Part shown: piece by piece, positions 16,987 through 25,249 of the stretch | Numbering within the stretch: position 1 is the first letter of the stretch | How the letters are laid out: each line of letters starts with the position of its first letter | The notes under the pieces: generated by a model | The model's database searches: none | Told to the model about the DNA's origin: nothing | What the model saw: only the letters and a program-made list of their open reading frames with translations | Translations under genes and position numbers: made by a program | DNA from: Oceanobacter kriegii DSM 6294 | GTDB lineage: Bacteria; Pseudomonadota; Gammaproteobacteria; Pseudomonadales; Oceanobacteraceae | Reading direction: 5' to 3' | Length of the DNA: 39,206 bases | Assembly: GCF_000422845.1 (NCBI RefSeq) | Contig: NZ_KE383934.1 | Location: forward strand, 145,666 to 184,871

Positions 16987-18434
16987 CCGTTGTTGCGCCG
17001 GGAGCTGCTGGAACGACGGCTACTACGGCGCTTGCGCGATGGACGGCGCTCGTCGCGGCCACTGCTTTCGTGGTTGCTGCCTTCGCGGCTGCTGCTGTTA
17101 CCACTGTCGCCACGGCTTGAACCACTGGAGTTGCGTTCGGAACGACGAGAGCGACGCGGCTGTTCCGGTACGCCTTCCTGTTCCTGATAGTCGGTCCACC
17201 ACTGGCCGATGTTATCCAGCTGTTCGCCAGACTGCTCGCGCAGTAGCAGGAAATCGTAGGAGGCACGGAAGCGCGGGTGTGACAGCAAATCCTTGCACTT
17301 GCGGCTGTTGATTCGTGGCAGGCGCAGCTGCATTTCCCAGATTTCCCGCATCGGGATCGAGAAACGTTTTGGAATGGCGGTGTGGCGAATCTGCTGAGCC
17401 AGCACGCGGTCGGCGGCTTTCTGCATCGCCGGGTGTGGCGGCAAACCGGAGGCTTCGAATTCCTTGCGCACACGTTCAACCTGAGGCCACAAGAGTGCGG
17501 CAAGGAAGAAATACGGTGTTACCGATTTACCCTGACCAATGCGGGCATCGGTGTTACGCATGGTGTTTTCGGCCAGTGAGCGGGCAAATTCGTCTTCCTG
17601 CAAGCACTGCTCGGTGCCCGGGAAAATATGCCCGAACAGCTGATAGTCACGCAGCAGTTGCAGGGTGTCGAGCGCCTTGCCAGCCAGAAACAGCTTCAGG
17701 CATTCATCGAACATGCGTGCGGCTGGTACTTGCAGCAGCAAAGGTGCCAGCGCAGGAATTGGGGCTGCGGTTGCAGGAGACAGCTGGAAGCCTTCCAGCT
17801 TGCCCATAAAACGAATGGCACGCAGCATTCGCACCGGGTCTTCGCGATAGCGGGTTTCCGGGTCGCCAATCAAGCGGATTTGACGGTTTTGCAGATCGTG
17901 CCAGCCACCGGCGTAGGCGTACACACCAAAGTCGGCAATGTTGTAGTACAGCGCATTAATGGTGAAGTCACGGCGCATGGCGTCTTCTTCACGAGTGCCG
18001 TACACGTTGTCGCGCAGGATCATGCCCTGGTCACCGGTGGCAGCAACCTTGTCGGAGTGCTGTTCGGTTGGCGGTGCGCGGAAGGTGGCAACCTCAATGA
18101 CTTCACGGCCAAATACCACATGAACCAGCTTGAAGCGGCGGCCAATCAAACGCGAGTTGCGGAACAGCTTGTTGACTTGCTCCGGGGTCGCGTTGGTTGC
18201 CACATCAAAATCTTTCGGTGACATACCCAGCAGGGTGTCACGCACGCCACCACCAACGAGCAGGGCTTCGTAACCGGCGTTGTGCAGTCGATACAGAACC
18301 TTCAGCGCGGCATCGCTGATCTGGCTGCGGCTGATGGAATGTTCATCCCGGCTAATGACTTGCAAGGTGTGATCGACCTGCGGCTCGTCGCCCGGCTGAA
18401 AGATGTTTTTGATGAAAGAAGATATTCGCTTCAC
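16983..18434 (-). CDS. pcnB: Poly(A) polymerase I
   Basis: Adds poly(A) tails to RNA 3' ends, which promotes decay of many transcripts and small RNAs. The 483-residue protein has the class II nucleotidyltransferase motif LLVGGGVRDTLLG with the DFD catalytic aspartates D75 and D77. The ALYYNIADFGVYAYAGGWHD and DPVRMLRAIRF signatures follow. The last ~55 residues are a strongly basic Arg/Ser-rich tail, common in PcnB and probably RNA-binding. The start is a GTG. It lies just downstream of the CrcZ-like RNA cluster, as pcnB does next to crcZ in Pseudomonas; the RNA terminator at 18544 separates them. Confidence 0.96.
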   Translation of the reverse strand: MKRISSFIKNIFQPGDEPQVDHTLQVISRDEHSISRSQISDAALKVLYRLHNAGYEALLVGGGVRDTLLGMSPKDFDVATNATPEQVNKLFRNSRLIGRRFKLVHVVFGREVIEVATFRAPPTEQHSDKVAATGDQGMILRDNVYGTREEDAMRRDFTINALYYNIADFGVYAYAGGWHDLQNRQIRLIGDPETRYREDPVRMLRAIRFMGKLEGFQLSPATAAPIPALAPLLLQVPAARMFDECLKLFLAGKALDTLQLLRDYQLFGHIFPGTEQCLQEDEFARSLAENTMRNTDARIGQGKSVTPYFFLAALLWPQVERVRKEFEASGLPPHPAMQKAADRVLAQQIRHTAIPKRFSIPMREIWEMQLRLPRINSRKCKDLLSHPRFRASYDFLLLREQSGEQLDNIGQWWTDYQEQEGVPEQPRRSRRSERNSSGSSRGDSGNSSSREGSNHESSGRDERRPSRKRRSSRRSSSSRRNNG

Positions 18435-18543
18435 TGAGGCTCAGTTGTTTTGTCGCGTAAGAAAGCAGGGAGTTTACCAGTGCAACGGTGAATATTGCCA
18501 ATTGGGAACAGACTAATTGCGACGGTTGGCGGAAGCAGAAAAC

Positions 18544-18569
18544 AAAAAAGCCGCTCGTAGCGGCTTTTG
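18544..18569 (-). terminator. Terminator of CrcZ-like RNA 1
   Basis: GCCGCT (18550–18555) pairs with AGCGGC (18559–18564). On the - strand it is followed by TTTTTT. A T tract exists on the other side too. Confidence 0.92.
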
Positions 18570-18809
18570 TCGGGAGGCCCTTTGTTCTTTTTGTTGTTTT
18601 GTCCCTAACGCTCGGACTGGAGATCCACTCTTTTGAATGTTCAGTACCGCCTGTTTTTATTTTTATCAGCGGTACCAGTCATTCGAAACAGTTGGACGGG
18701 CAAGCCCCTAGTTATTTTTGTTGTATGGGGCAGTGCCGTGACGAGTGCTTGTTATTTTTGTTGTTACTCGTGTTACCGAACCGGTTGTTATTGTTGTTTT
18801 AGGTTCGTG
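18544..18809 (-). ncRNA. crcZ: CrcZ-like sRNA, copy 1 (nearest pcnB)
   Basis: Predicted ~265-nt RNA that sequesters Hfq/Crc and so relieves catabolite repression. It is transcribed leftward from a -24/-12 promoter (18819–18836); the start near 18809 would give 5' GCACGAACC. Five A-rich CA motifs follow in the RNA: AAAACAACAAUAACAAC, GUAACAACAAAAAUAACAAG, AUACAACAAAAAUAAC, GAUAAAAAUAAAAAC and AAAACAACAAAAAGAACAAA. It ends with the terminator at 18544–18569. Position between cbrB and pcnB, promoter class and five CA motifs match what is known of Pseudomonas CrcZ. Primary sequence outside the motifs is not obviously alike, as is usual. This is the longest and most CrcZ-like of the three tandem copies. 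Confidence 0.88.
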
Positions 18810-18818
18810 CCAGAGTTA

Positions 18819-18836
18819 TTGCCAGTAGCGTGCCAA
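18819..18836 (-). promoter_or_regulatory. Sigma-54 promoter of CrcZ-like RNA 1
   Basis: On the - strand TTGGCACGCTACTGGCAA has GG at the -24 position and GC at the -12 position exactly ten bases apart, with the consensus TGGCACG around -24. Confidence 0.85.
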
Positions 18837-18885
18837 AAAACAAAAAACTATATAAAACAATGACTTATGGTTTTTCGTTGGCCCG

Positions 18886-18957
18886 TGTTACGTCGTTGTG
18901 GCCTGATTTGTTACCTTTTTTTGGGGTGTGGGGTAACAGCGGCGGTAGCAGGTAACA
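18886..18957. promoter_or_regulatory. Putative CbrB enhancer sites upstream of RNA 1
   Basis: Two TGTTAC (18886–18891, 18909–18914) face two GTAACA (18933–18938, 18952–18957), forming an interrupted palindrome about 60–130 bases upstream of the sigma-54 promoter. TGTTAC/GTAACA pairs are, from memory, the half-sites of CbrB at crc-type RNA promoters. The last one runs into CTTTGGG. Confidence 0.7.
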
Positions 18958-19070
18958 CTTTGGGCCAAAGGCAACCAACCGTGCCAGCCGTGTGAATTTT
19001 TGGAACTTTGGGTGGAGAACTTTGGTGTTGTCTCCTACGAGCTTCTTAAAAACTCGGTACCCACTTTGGA

Positions 19071-19210
19071 TAACAGGGCGATTCTGAGTCACGAAGTGCT
19101 AACAGGAGACGTAGAGCTAGCAGAAGACGTAGAAGCAGGAGCAGTAACAGCAGCGGTTACAGAAAGAGTAACAACAGGGGTAACAAAAGTAGCAGCGCTT
19201 CGGTAACAAC
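19071..19210. other. Cluster of TAACA/GTAACA half-sites between RNA 1 and RNA 2
   Basis: This stretch, between the RNA 1 enhancer sites and the RNA 2 terminator, carries TAACAG or TAACA repeatedly: at 19071, 19100, 19145, 19169, 19180 and 19203, with a GGTTAC at 19154. No promoter, hairpin or CA-rich transcript is evident. It may be extra enhancer DNA or the remains of a lost fourth unit. No gene is seen. Confidence 0.4.
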
Positions 19211-19357
19211 AAATGCAGGGGGAGGCTGTTCTTTGAGCTTTCAAACTATCCGCGTGAAAGTAAGGGTAAAGTACGGGGAAGTTTGCCTCTGGCGAATAGA
19301 AGGCTCGACGTGCAGCTGGCTGAGAAAAGGATGAAACCTGGGAAAGTGGTGCTCCAG

Positions 19358-19390
19358 AAATAACAAACCCCGTGTGGTGTGCACGGGGTT
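19358..19390 (-). terminator. Terminator of CrcZ-like RNA 2
   Basis: A nine-base stem AACCCCGTG (19366–19374) pairs with CACGGGGTT (19382–19390), followed on the - strand by TTTGTTATTT. Confidence 0.85.
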
Positions 19391-19503
19391 CTGGAGAGAG
19401 CAAAGAGTCTTCGTTTTCCAGGCCAATTGTTATTTTTATTGGTGGCCCGTGGCTGCTTGGCTCCTTGTTATTTTTATTTGGTGCTGTGCAGCTCTTGTTC
19501 TTG
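19358..19503 (-). ncRNA. CrcZ-like sRNA, copy 2 (middle)
   Basis: A predicted ~145-nt leftward RNA. It starts near 19503, 12 bases past a -24/-12 promoter, and ends at the terminator 19358–19390. CA-rich motifs in the RNA: CAAGAACAAG, CCAAAUAAAAAUAACAAGG and CCAAUAAAAAUAACAAUUGG, separated by GC-rich stretches. It is shorter than copy 1 with about three motifs, so it would hold fewer Hfq/Crc units. It has its own enhancer sites, which suggests independent CbrB-controlled transcription rather than processing from a long RNA. The role is inferred from promoter class, motif content and location next to cbrAB. Confidence 0.8.
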
Positions 19504-19512
19504 AATTAGTTA

Positions 19513-19530
19513 TTGCCATCCCCGTGCCAA
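19513..19530 (-). promoter_or_regulatory. Sigma-54 promoter of CrcZ-like RNA 2
   Basis: On the - strand TTGGCACGGGGATGGCAA has GG and GC ten bases apart. The -24 element is identical to that of RNA 1. Confidence 0.85.
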
Positions 19531-19591
19531 AAATGAAAAAACCTTTAAAAACAGTGGTTTATGTTTTTCGCGTTTACGCTTTGAAGGGTTT

Positions 19592-19643
19592 TGTTACCAA
19601 GCCCGAAACTTTGCGTAACACTTTGGGGGTGTGCCAGGTAACA
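19592..19643. promoter_or_regulatory. Putative CbrB enhancer sites upstream of RNA 2
   Basis: TGTTAC (19592–19597) faces GTAACA (19615–19620), with a second GTAACA at 19638–19643; the spacers are 17 bases each. The middle site runs into CTTTGGGGG as in unit 1. Confidence 0.7.
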
Positions 19644-19911
19644 GAGCGGGCTGAAAAGTAGCACTTTGGTACAAGTCATTTCGTGTCGGTGGGCGAAGGC
19701 ATAGCCAGAAGCAGTGAATAGTCGCTTGGTAACTGATACATGACCCGGGAGCGTTGATGTTTGGTTGTGCAGTGCCCGGCTTGGTGTGGTCTGAATGACG
19801 TGGGTTAAGTGGTTTTGACCTGGATTTGTCTGAAGCGGAAGGATGAAAGGTTGGGGGCGTTCGGTTTAGGCTGCTAGCTGAGGCTGAAAGTACTCTGAAT
19901 TTTCAATCCCC

Positions 19912-20071
19912 CAGAAAGAACAAACCCCGGGTCCTTTCGGAGCCGGGGTTTGCGAGAGAGTTTTGACTTTTTCTTGTTCTGACACTCGGCACTGCGATCT
20001 TGTTTTTGTTTGGCAGCGCTAGTCGGTTGGCTGGGTATTATTTTTATTTCCAGGAACCGCTCTTGTTGTAC
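19912..20071 (-). ncRNA. CrcZ-like sRNA, copy 3 (nearest cbrB)
   Basis: A predicted ~160-nt leftward RNA from about 20071 to the terminator at 19914–19951. CA-rich motifs in the RNA: GUACAACAAGAG, GGAAAUAAAAAUAAUACC, CCAAACAAAAACAAGAUC and CAGAACAAGAAAAAGUC, about four in all. It has its own sigma-54 promoter and TGTTAC/GTAACA sites. It lies directly downstream of cbrB, separated by a long inverted repeat. Like the middle copy it is shorter than CrcZ of Pseudomonas. Confidence 0.8.
19914..19951 (-). terminator. Terminator of CrcZ-like RNA 3
   Basis: AAACCCCGG (19922–19930) pairs with CCGGGGTTT (19943–19951). On the - strand it is followed by GTTCTTTC. Confidence 0.82.
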
Positions 20072-20080
20072 GTGAATGAT

Positions 20081-20098
20081 TAGCTATTTGTGTGCCAA
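20081..20098 (-). promoter_or_regulatory. Sigma-54 promoter of CrcZ-like RNA 3
   Basis: On the - strand TTGGCACACAAATAGCTA has GG and GC ten bases apart. The -24 box TTGGCAC is shared with the other two units; the -12 side is more diverged. Confidence 0.8.
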
Positions 20099-20204
20099 TT
20101 CTGTTTCTAAACTTACAAAACAATAAAAAACTCAATAAAAACAACGACTTATGGTTTTAAATTTGAATGGTTAGAAAAATTCATCATTTGTGTTTGGTCC
20201 GAAA

Positions 20205-20282
20205 TGTTACCGAAAGTGTTACCTGGGGTAGCGCATGGATTGCTACTTTGGGTGTATGTGGGTAACACCTTGTGGCGTAACA
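20205..20282. promoter_or_regulatory. Putative CbrB enhancer sites upstream of RNA 3
   Basis: Two TGTTAC (20205–20210, 20217–20222) face two GTAACA (20262–20267, 20277–20282), with TACTTTGGG at 20244–20252 in between. Confidence 0.68.
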
Positions 20283-20454
20283 CTTTTTGAAGTCCACGGA
20301 TCTAACGTGGGTTAGTCCCTTGGTAAGAGGCTTGTGATGAGAAACTTTTGACGAGGGGCCTGTTGTGAATAGCTTCTGGTGAGGAGCCTTTGGTTAGACG
20401 CTTCAGGAAAGAGGATTGGGAAGAACCCGCGAGTGGGGAGCCGTACGGGAGGTA

Positions 20455-20489
20455 CTGAATAACCGATAGGTGTTCTATCGGTTATTCAG
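20455..20489. terminator. Perfect 15-base inverted repeat after cbrB
   Basis: CTGAATAACCGATAG (20455–20469) and CTATCGGTTATTCAG (20475–20489) form a perfect stem with a five-base loop, starting 26 bases past the cbrB stop on the - strand. No T tract follows, so it may act as an mRNA 3'-end barrier rather than a classical terminator. Confidence 0.6.
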
Positions 20490-20514
20490 AGCGGGCAGAG
20501 CAGTTACCGAGGTG

Positions 20515-21960
20515 TTACTTCTTCTTGCGAGGAATACCCAGCCGTTGGCGGCGTTCCCACAGGCTCTTGCGCGAAATGCCCAGTTTTCGAGCCAGATCGG
20601 TTTCGGTCATGCGGCTTTCGTTATCCAACACAAAGTGCACGAAGTAATCGTCCAGCGACAGGTCGCCCTGGGCTTGCTGCGGGTTGCTCTCGGGCTCCGG
20701 AGCATTGTTGTTGTCGACCAGGTTTTCACGCATGGCTTCGCTGATGTAGCGGTCTGGTGACAGGTCGATGCCTAACAGGTCGGCGCTGATCTCGTCGTCG
20801 TCGGCCAAAATCACCGCACGTTCAACGGCATTTTCCAGCTCACGCACGTTACCCGGCCACTGGTACTGACGAATGGCGTTAACGGCAAAGGCGTCGAACT
20901 GCATGGGCGGCTGGTTCATGCGCTGACAGGCGCGAGCCAGCATGTAATTGGCCAGCTCGACCACGTCTTCGCCACGGTCGCGCAGCGGTGGCAGGGTCAG
21001 TTCAACGACGTTCAGGCGGTAGTACAAATCCTCACGGAACTCGCCATTGGCGGCCATTTCCTTGAGGTTACGGTGGGTAGCAGCAATCAGACGCACATCC
21101 ACTTTGATGCTTTGCACAGCGCCGACTCGGCGAATCTCACTTTCCTGTAACACCCGTAAGAGACGCGCTTGGGCTTCCAGTGGCAGTTCGCCAATTTCAT
21201 CCAGAAACAGGGTGCCACCATTGGCGGCTTCTACCAGGCCCTGACGCTGGGCGGCAGCGCCGGTAAAGGCGCCTTTTTCATGGCCGAACAATTCGGATTC
21301 GAGCAGGGTTTCTGGAATAGCGGCACAGTTTACCGAAATCAACTGGGCACCCTGGCGGCGGCTTTGTTCGTGCAAGGCGCGGGCAACCAGCTCTTTACCA
21401 GTACCGGATTCGCCATGAATCAGTACGGTGGCGTCGGTTGGTGCAACCTTGTTGATTTTACGAAACAGCGCCTGCATGGCATCGCAACTGCCGATGATGC
21501 CATTGCCATTTTGGTCAGCAGGTTTGCTGGCACCGCTATTGGTTGCAGCGGCGGCAGCCGGGCTGGCCTGGCTGTCGGCCTGGGCTTCGTTCATGCGCGC
21601 GGCCGGGTCGATACGCGGCTGGGCAAGAATCTTCTTCACGGCCTCAACCAGTTCGGTGTGATCGAACGGCTTGGCGATGTATTCCACGGCGCCCATTTTC
21701 ATGGCGTCTACGGCAGAACGCAGGCTGGCATAACTGGTCATGATCAGCACCGGGGTGCTGCCTGCCAGTTCAATCAGATCGGTACCTTGACCGCCCGGCA
21801 AACGCAGGTCGGTGATGACCAGATCGTATTCTGGCAATTTGTGCTCACGAGCAGCATCGATGCTATCGACATCCGTCACTTCAAAATTGTGGCGTTGCAG
21901 CAGGCGGCGAACAGACTGACGAATGATGGCTTCATCTTCGACAACCAGAATACGACTCAT
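20515..21960 (-). CDS. cbrB: CbrB, sigma-54-dependent response regulator
   Basis: An NtrC-family activator of carbon/nitrogen use, paired with CbrA. 481 residues: receiver domain with acidic pocket E8/D9, phosphorylatable D51 in VITDLRLPG and K97. The AAA+ domain has Walker A GESGTGKE (183–190), the sigma-54-contacting GAFTGA (230–235) and Walker [13 protein letters not shown]. The C-terminal Fis-type helix-turn-helix is [20 protein letters not shown]. The intact GAFTGA loop fits direct activation of the three -24/-12 promoters just downstream. Its ATG overlaps the cbrA stop (ATGA). Confidence 0.96.
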   Translation of the reverse strand: MSRILVVEDEAIIRQSVRRLLQRHNFEVTDVDSIDAAREHKLPEYDLVITDLRLPGGQGTDLIELAGSTPVLIMTSYASLRSAVDAMKMGAVEYIAKPFDHTELVEAVKKILAQPRIDPAARMNEAQADSQASPAAAAATNSGASKPADQNGNGIIGSCDAMQALFRKINKVAPTDATVLIHGESGTGKELVARALHEQSRRQGAQLISVNCAAIPETLLESELFGHEKGAFTGAAAQRQGLVEAANGGTLFLDEIGELPLEAQARLLRVLQESEIRRVGAVQSIKVDVRLIAATHRNLKEMAANGEFREDLYYRLNVVELTLPPLRDRGEDVVELANYMLARACQRMNQPPMQFDAFAVNAIRQYQWPGNVRELENAVERAVILADDDEISADLLGIDLSPDRYISEAMRENLVDNNNAPEPESNPQQAQGDLSLDDYFVHFVLDNESRMTETDLARKLGISRKSLWERRQRLGIPRKKK

Positions 21961-24878
21961 AGATTCTCTTCCATCCTGTTATCCGGCATGTAGCGAGGGA
22001 GACTGACTTTAACACAAGTGCCGCCCTCGTCATCCAGCGGGCTGATGATCTGCACCTGCCCATAATGTTCTTCAATGATGCTGTACACCAGTGCCAGCCC
22101 AAGGCCGGTGCCTTTGCCCACTTCCTTGGTAGTGAAGAAGGGCTCGAACACCCGCTCCTGCACCTCAGCAGGAATGCCATGGCCCTGATCGACAACGCGC
22201 AGGGTCACCTGATGCTGGTCAGCATCGGCGCTGGCGTTGATCTGTTGACCGGGTTGGCTGGCATCGCGGGCGTTGCTGAACAGGTTGACGAACACCTGTA
22301 CCAGTCGTTGCGAGTCACCAATCACCAGCAGGTCCTGCGGGCACTGGTTTACAAAGGCGATGTCCTGACTGCGCTTGCTTAAACGCAGTAGCTGCATGGC
22401 GTCTTCGATGCACTGATACAGATTGACTTCTTCGTGCTCGGTGCTGTGGTTTCCAGCGTGAGCGAAGTTCATCATCGACTGCAAAATGCGGCTTACCCGT
22501 TGGGTTTGCTCGCGTATTTGCTGGCCAATTTCAATCAGCTCGGGATTGTCAGTTTCGTATTCAATGCCCTGAGCCAGACAGTCGATGCCGGTGATCGGGT
22601 TACCAATTTCATGGGCCACGCCCGCCGCCAGCCGACCAATGGATGCCAATCGCTCGCTGTGAATCAGCTCGCGCTCCAGCAACTGGCTGTCGGTTTGGTC
22701 TTCCAGCAACAGCACTGTGCCTTCTGGCTGGCCGTTGGCGCTCTGGATGATCGACTTATGCAGTGTATACCAATGGGGGCGGGCACCCAGGTCGACACGC
22801 TTTTTGTGCTCGTGCAAGGTCGAGCCTCTGATAAAACGACCGAGCAGTTCGCCCCAGGGGGCAGGCAAATGGTCGACCAAGGTACCGGACACCCGTTCGG
22901 CGGTGAGTCCGGTCATTTCGACCATAGCCCGGTTCCACAGCAGGATTTCACCGTCTTCTGCCAGAGAGCATGCGCCCAGTGGTAGTCGCTCCAGTGTTTG
23001 ACGGTGGAATCGGCGCAGATGATCCAGCTCGCCAGCCAGCCCCGACAAGCGATCGTTGAAGCCTTCCAGACGTTGTTCAATCAGGTAAATGTCGTTGGAC
23101 AGTGGCGGCCCGTCCTGCAATGGCAGGTAGCGGCGAATAATGTCCTGCGACACGGTAGGGCCAAGCAGGTTGGCAAGGTTGGCTTCCAGTCGCACCCGCA
23201 GCCGACGCAGTTCGTGTGGGCGGTCTTCATACCCCGGCAAGCCGAGGTCTTTCAGCGCCTGATGCACTTCGCGTTCGGCCATATAGCGGCCCAATGGTCG
23301 GGACAGCGCCAGAATCGCATCGTTGGAGTTTTCTGCTTCCAACAGTTGCATGCTGGGGCGCTGGGCGGCAATCACACAGGCTTCGGCGGTACTGAGCTCA
23401 ACGTCGGTCGGTCGGCGCAGTTTGCTGACTACAAAAAATAGCCCGAGGTTCGCCATCACACTGGTCAATGCGATGTGATACCAGTTGCCCTCATTGGGCA
23501 CTGCCAGCCAGTTCAGGTAAGGGGTTTTATCAAACAGGAACGGCAAAAACAGTCCCATCAGCCAAATGGCCATGCCCGCGCTCAAACCAATCAGGAAGCC
23601 CGGTTTGGATGCGCCGCGCCAATACAGCAAGCCGGCAATGCCTGGCAAAAACTGCATGGCCGCGCCACAGGCCAGAATGCCCAGTCGATTGATGTCCAGA
23701 TCGTTGGAAAACACACTGTAGAACACCATCGCGGCGGTCAGGATGCAGAGGATCAGGATGCGGCGGGTCCACAGCAGCCAACGGTAGAAGTCCTGTTGTG
23801 GAGTCGGCTGGTAATTGGGGAACAGCAGGTGATTCAGCAGCATGGCGGAAATGGCCAGTGTCATCTGAATGCTGACACCGGTGGCAGCAGACACCCCGCC
23901 GAGGAACACCATCAGGGCGATGGCGCGATTGTCGGTATCCATGCCCAGCGCCAGCGAAAAGTACTCCGCCGGGGCAGATTGCCCGGTGATCACCCCGGAC
24001 CAAAGCAACGGCACTACGCTGATCGACATCGCCAGCAAAATCAGCGGGAAGGCCCAGCTGGCCAGACGCAAGGCGCGGTTACTGACGTTTTCGGTAAAGG
24101 TAATGTGGAATGTATGTGGCATTGCCACGGTAATGGCCAGACACATGATCAGCAGCGCCAGCCAGGAGCCATTTGGCGGAGCTGCCGGTCGTTCAAGCAG
24201 GTAGTCGTGAGCGGAGCTGAGCCAGCTGCCACCAAACGTGGCTTCGGGTAACACGTTGAACACCAGAATGGCACATAGGGCCATCACCGCGACCAGCTTG
24301 ACCAAGGACTCCAGCGCCAGGCTGAACACCAGCCCTTCGTGGTTTTCCCTCGGGGTCATCTGGCGGGCACCGAACATTATCGTCAGCAGCAGGATCACCA
24401 CCGCATACCCCAGCGCCAGTCCTTGCTTGGGGGCTTCCGGTGCCAACATGCTCATGGTGTCGGCAACCGCCATGATTTGCAGCGTCAGCAGCGGTAACAC
24501 CACCCCTAGCATGCACAAACTGACCAGAATACCGGCTGCCTTGGAGCGATAGCGGAAGGCCAGCAAGTCGGCTAGCGAGTTGAGCTGATAGCGCCGGGTA
24601 ATCCGCAAAATGGGCCGCAGCAGCACCGGTGTTAACAGGAAGGCCCCGGCCAGACCGCCGAAATACGCGAGATAGCCGTAACCATAAAGCTCGGCCAAAG
24701 CGATGCTGCCGTAGTAACTCCAGGCGCTGGCGAAAACCCCCAGCGACAGCATGTACACAACCGGCTGCTGCACCCAACGGCGGGGCACCCAGCCTTTTTC
24801 AACGGCATAGGCACTGAAGTACAGCAGTGACAGATAACCAACCAGAATGAAGCAGAGCAGGCCTAGGCTGAAGGTCAT
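21957..24878 (-). CDS. cbrA: CbrA, transporter-fused sensor histidine kinase
   Basis: An inner-membrane sensor kinase of 973 residues, close to Pseudomonas CbrA in size. The N-terminal ~490 residues are a sodium/solute-symporter-like domain with about 13 membrane helices, starting [20 protein letters not shown]; CbrA homologues use this to transport or sense histidine. A cytoplasmic linker and a PAS domain follow ([17 protein letters not shown], near 640). The HisKA domain has the phosphorylated histidine at about H756 ([12 protein letters not shown]), then the ATPase N, G1 and G2 boxes ([27 protein letters not shown]). It is cotranscribed with cbrB. GTAACA sites lie upstream of the start. 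Confidence 0.96.
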   Translation of the reverse strand: MTFSLGLLCFILVGYLSLLYFSAYAVEKGWVPRRWVQQPVVYMLSLGVFASAWSYYGSIALAELYGYGYLAYFGGLAGAFLLTPVLLRPILRITRRYQLNSLADLLAFRYRSKAAGILVSLCMLGVVLPLLTLQIMAVADTMSMLAPEAPKQGLALGYAVVILLLTIMFGARQMTPRENHEGLVFSLALESLVKLVAVMALCAILVFNVLPEATFGGSWLSSAHDYLLERPAAPPNGSWLALLIMCLAITVAMPHTFHITFTENVSNRALRLASWAFPLILLAMSISVVPLLWSGVITGQSAPAEYFSLALGMDTDNRAIALMVFLGGVSAATGVSIQMTLAISAMLLNHLLFPNYQPTPQQDFYRWLLWTRRILILCILTAAMVFYSVFSNDLDINRLGILACGAAMQFLPGIAGLLYWRGASKPGFLIGLSAGMAIWLMGLFLPFLFDKTPYLNWLAVPNEGNWYHIALTSVMANLGLFFVVSKLRRPTDVELSTAEACVIAAQRPSMQLLEAENSNDAILALSRPLGRYMAEREVHQALKDLGLPGYEDRPHELRRLRVRLEANLANLLGPTVSQDIIRRYLPLQDGPPLSNDIYLIEQRLEGFNDRLSGLAGELDHLRRFHRQTLERLPLGACSLAEDGEILLWNRAMVEMTGLTAERVSGTLVDHLPAPWGELLGRFIRGSTLHEHKKRVDLGARPHWYTLHKSIIQSANGQPEGTVLLLEDQTDSQLLERELIHSERLASIGRLAAGVAHEIGNPITGIDCLAQGIEYETDNPELIEIGQQIREQTQRVSRILQSMMNFAHAGNHSTEHEEVNLYQCIEDAMQLLRLSKRSQDIAFVNQCPQDLLVIGDSQRLVQVFVNLFSNARDASQPGQQINASADADQHQVTLRVVDQGHGIPAEVQERVFEPFFTTKEVGKGTGLGLALVYSIIEEHYGQVQIISPLDDEGGTCVKVSLPRYMPDNRMEENL

Positions 24879-24899
24879 TCAGAAATTCCGAAACGGGCT

Positions 24900-24955
24900 T
24901 GGGGGTAACATCGGCGTCAAAGTGGCCGAACTCAAACAACCAAGAGTAACACATT
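24900..24955. promoter_or_regulatory. GTAACA boxes upstream of cbrA
   Basis: GTAACA occurs at 24905–24910 and 24946–24951, with CAAAGTGG (the complement of the CCACTTTG box found in the crc cluster) at 24918–24925, within 75 bases of the cbrA start. They resemble the sites at the crc-type RNA promoters. Autoregulation by CbrB is only a suggestion. Confidence 0.45.
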
Positions 24956-25008
24956 GGTGCAGATATAAGCGTTGGCCGCCCGGAGGGCAGTTGAGCGCGG
25001 TTGTTGTG

Positions 25009-25236
25009 GGAGCGGATTAGCGGGTTGAATAAATACTCATGTATGTCGGATAAAGACGCGCAGTGGCGTGTTTGGGCCGTCCCTTTGTCGGATGGCGCAA
25101 GCTTATCCGACCTACGAGTTGCCTAGTAATTGTGGGCGGTGTTTAACGGAAACAGCGTCAGTTTTCATGAGCGTTGACTGCTGTAGGAGCGAATTTATTC
25201 GCGATGGGGTCATCGAGAGCAAGCTCTCTCCTACAA
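25009..25236. repeat. REP-like repeats between gluQRS and cbrA
   Basis: A TGTGGGAGCGGATTAGCGGG unit begins at 25009. The third copy of the BIME-like repeat is at 25044–25121 (GTCGGATAAAGACGCG, then GTCGGATGGCGCAAGCTTAT and CCGACCTACGAG). Next is a long inverted repeat at 25182–25236 whose ends are TGTAGGAG and CTCCTACA, carrying GCGAATTTATTCGCG inside. The region 24956–25249 has no gene. Confidence 0.8.
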
Positions 25237-25249
25237 CTCTGTCCTGACG

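Noticed and set aside
18488-19661. Open frames of 60–104 codons in the crc-type RNA region
   Set aside because: They have low-complexity content from the CA-rich RNA repeats, lack ribosome sites and cross terminators and promoters.
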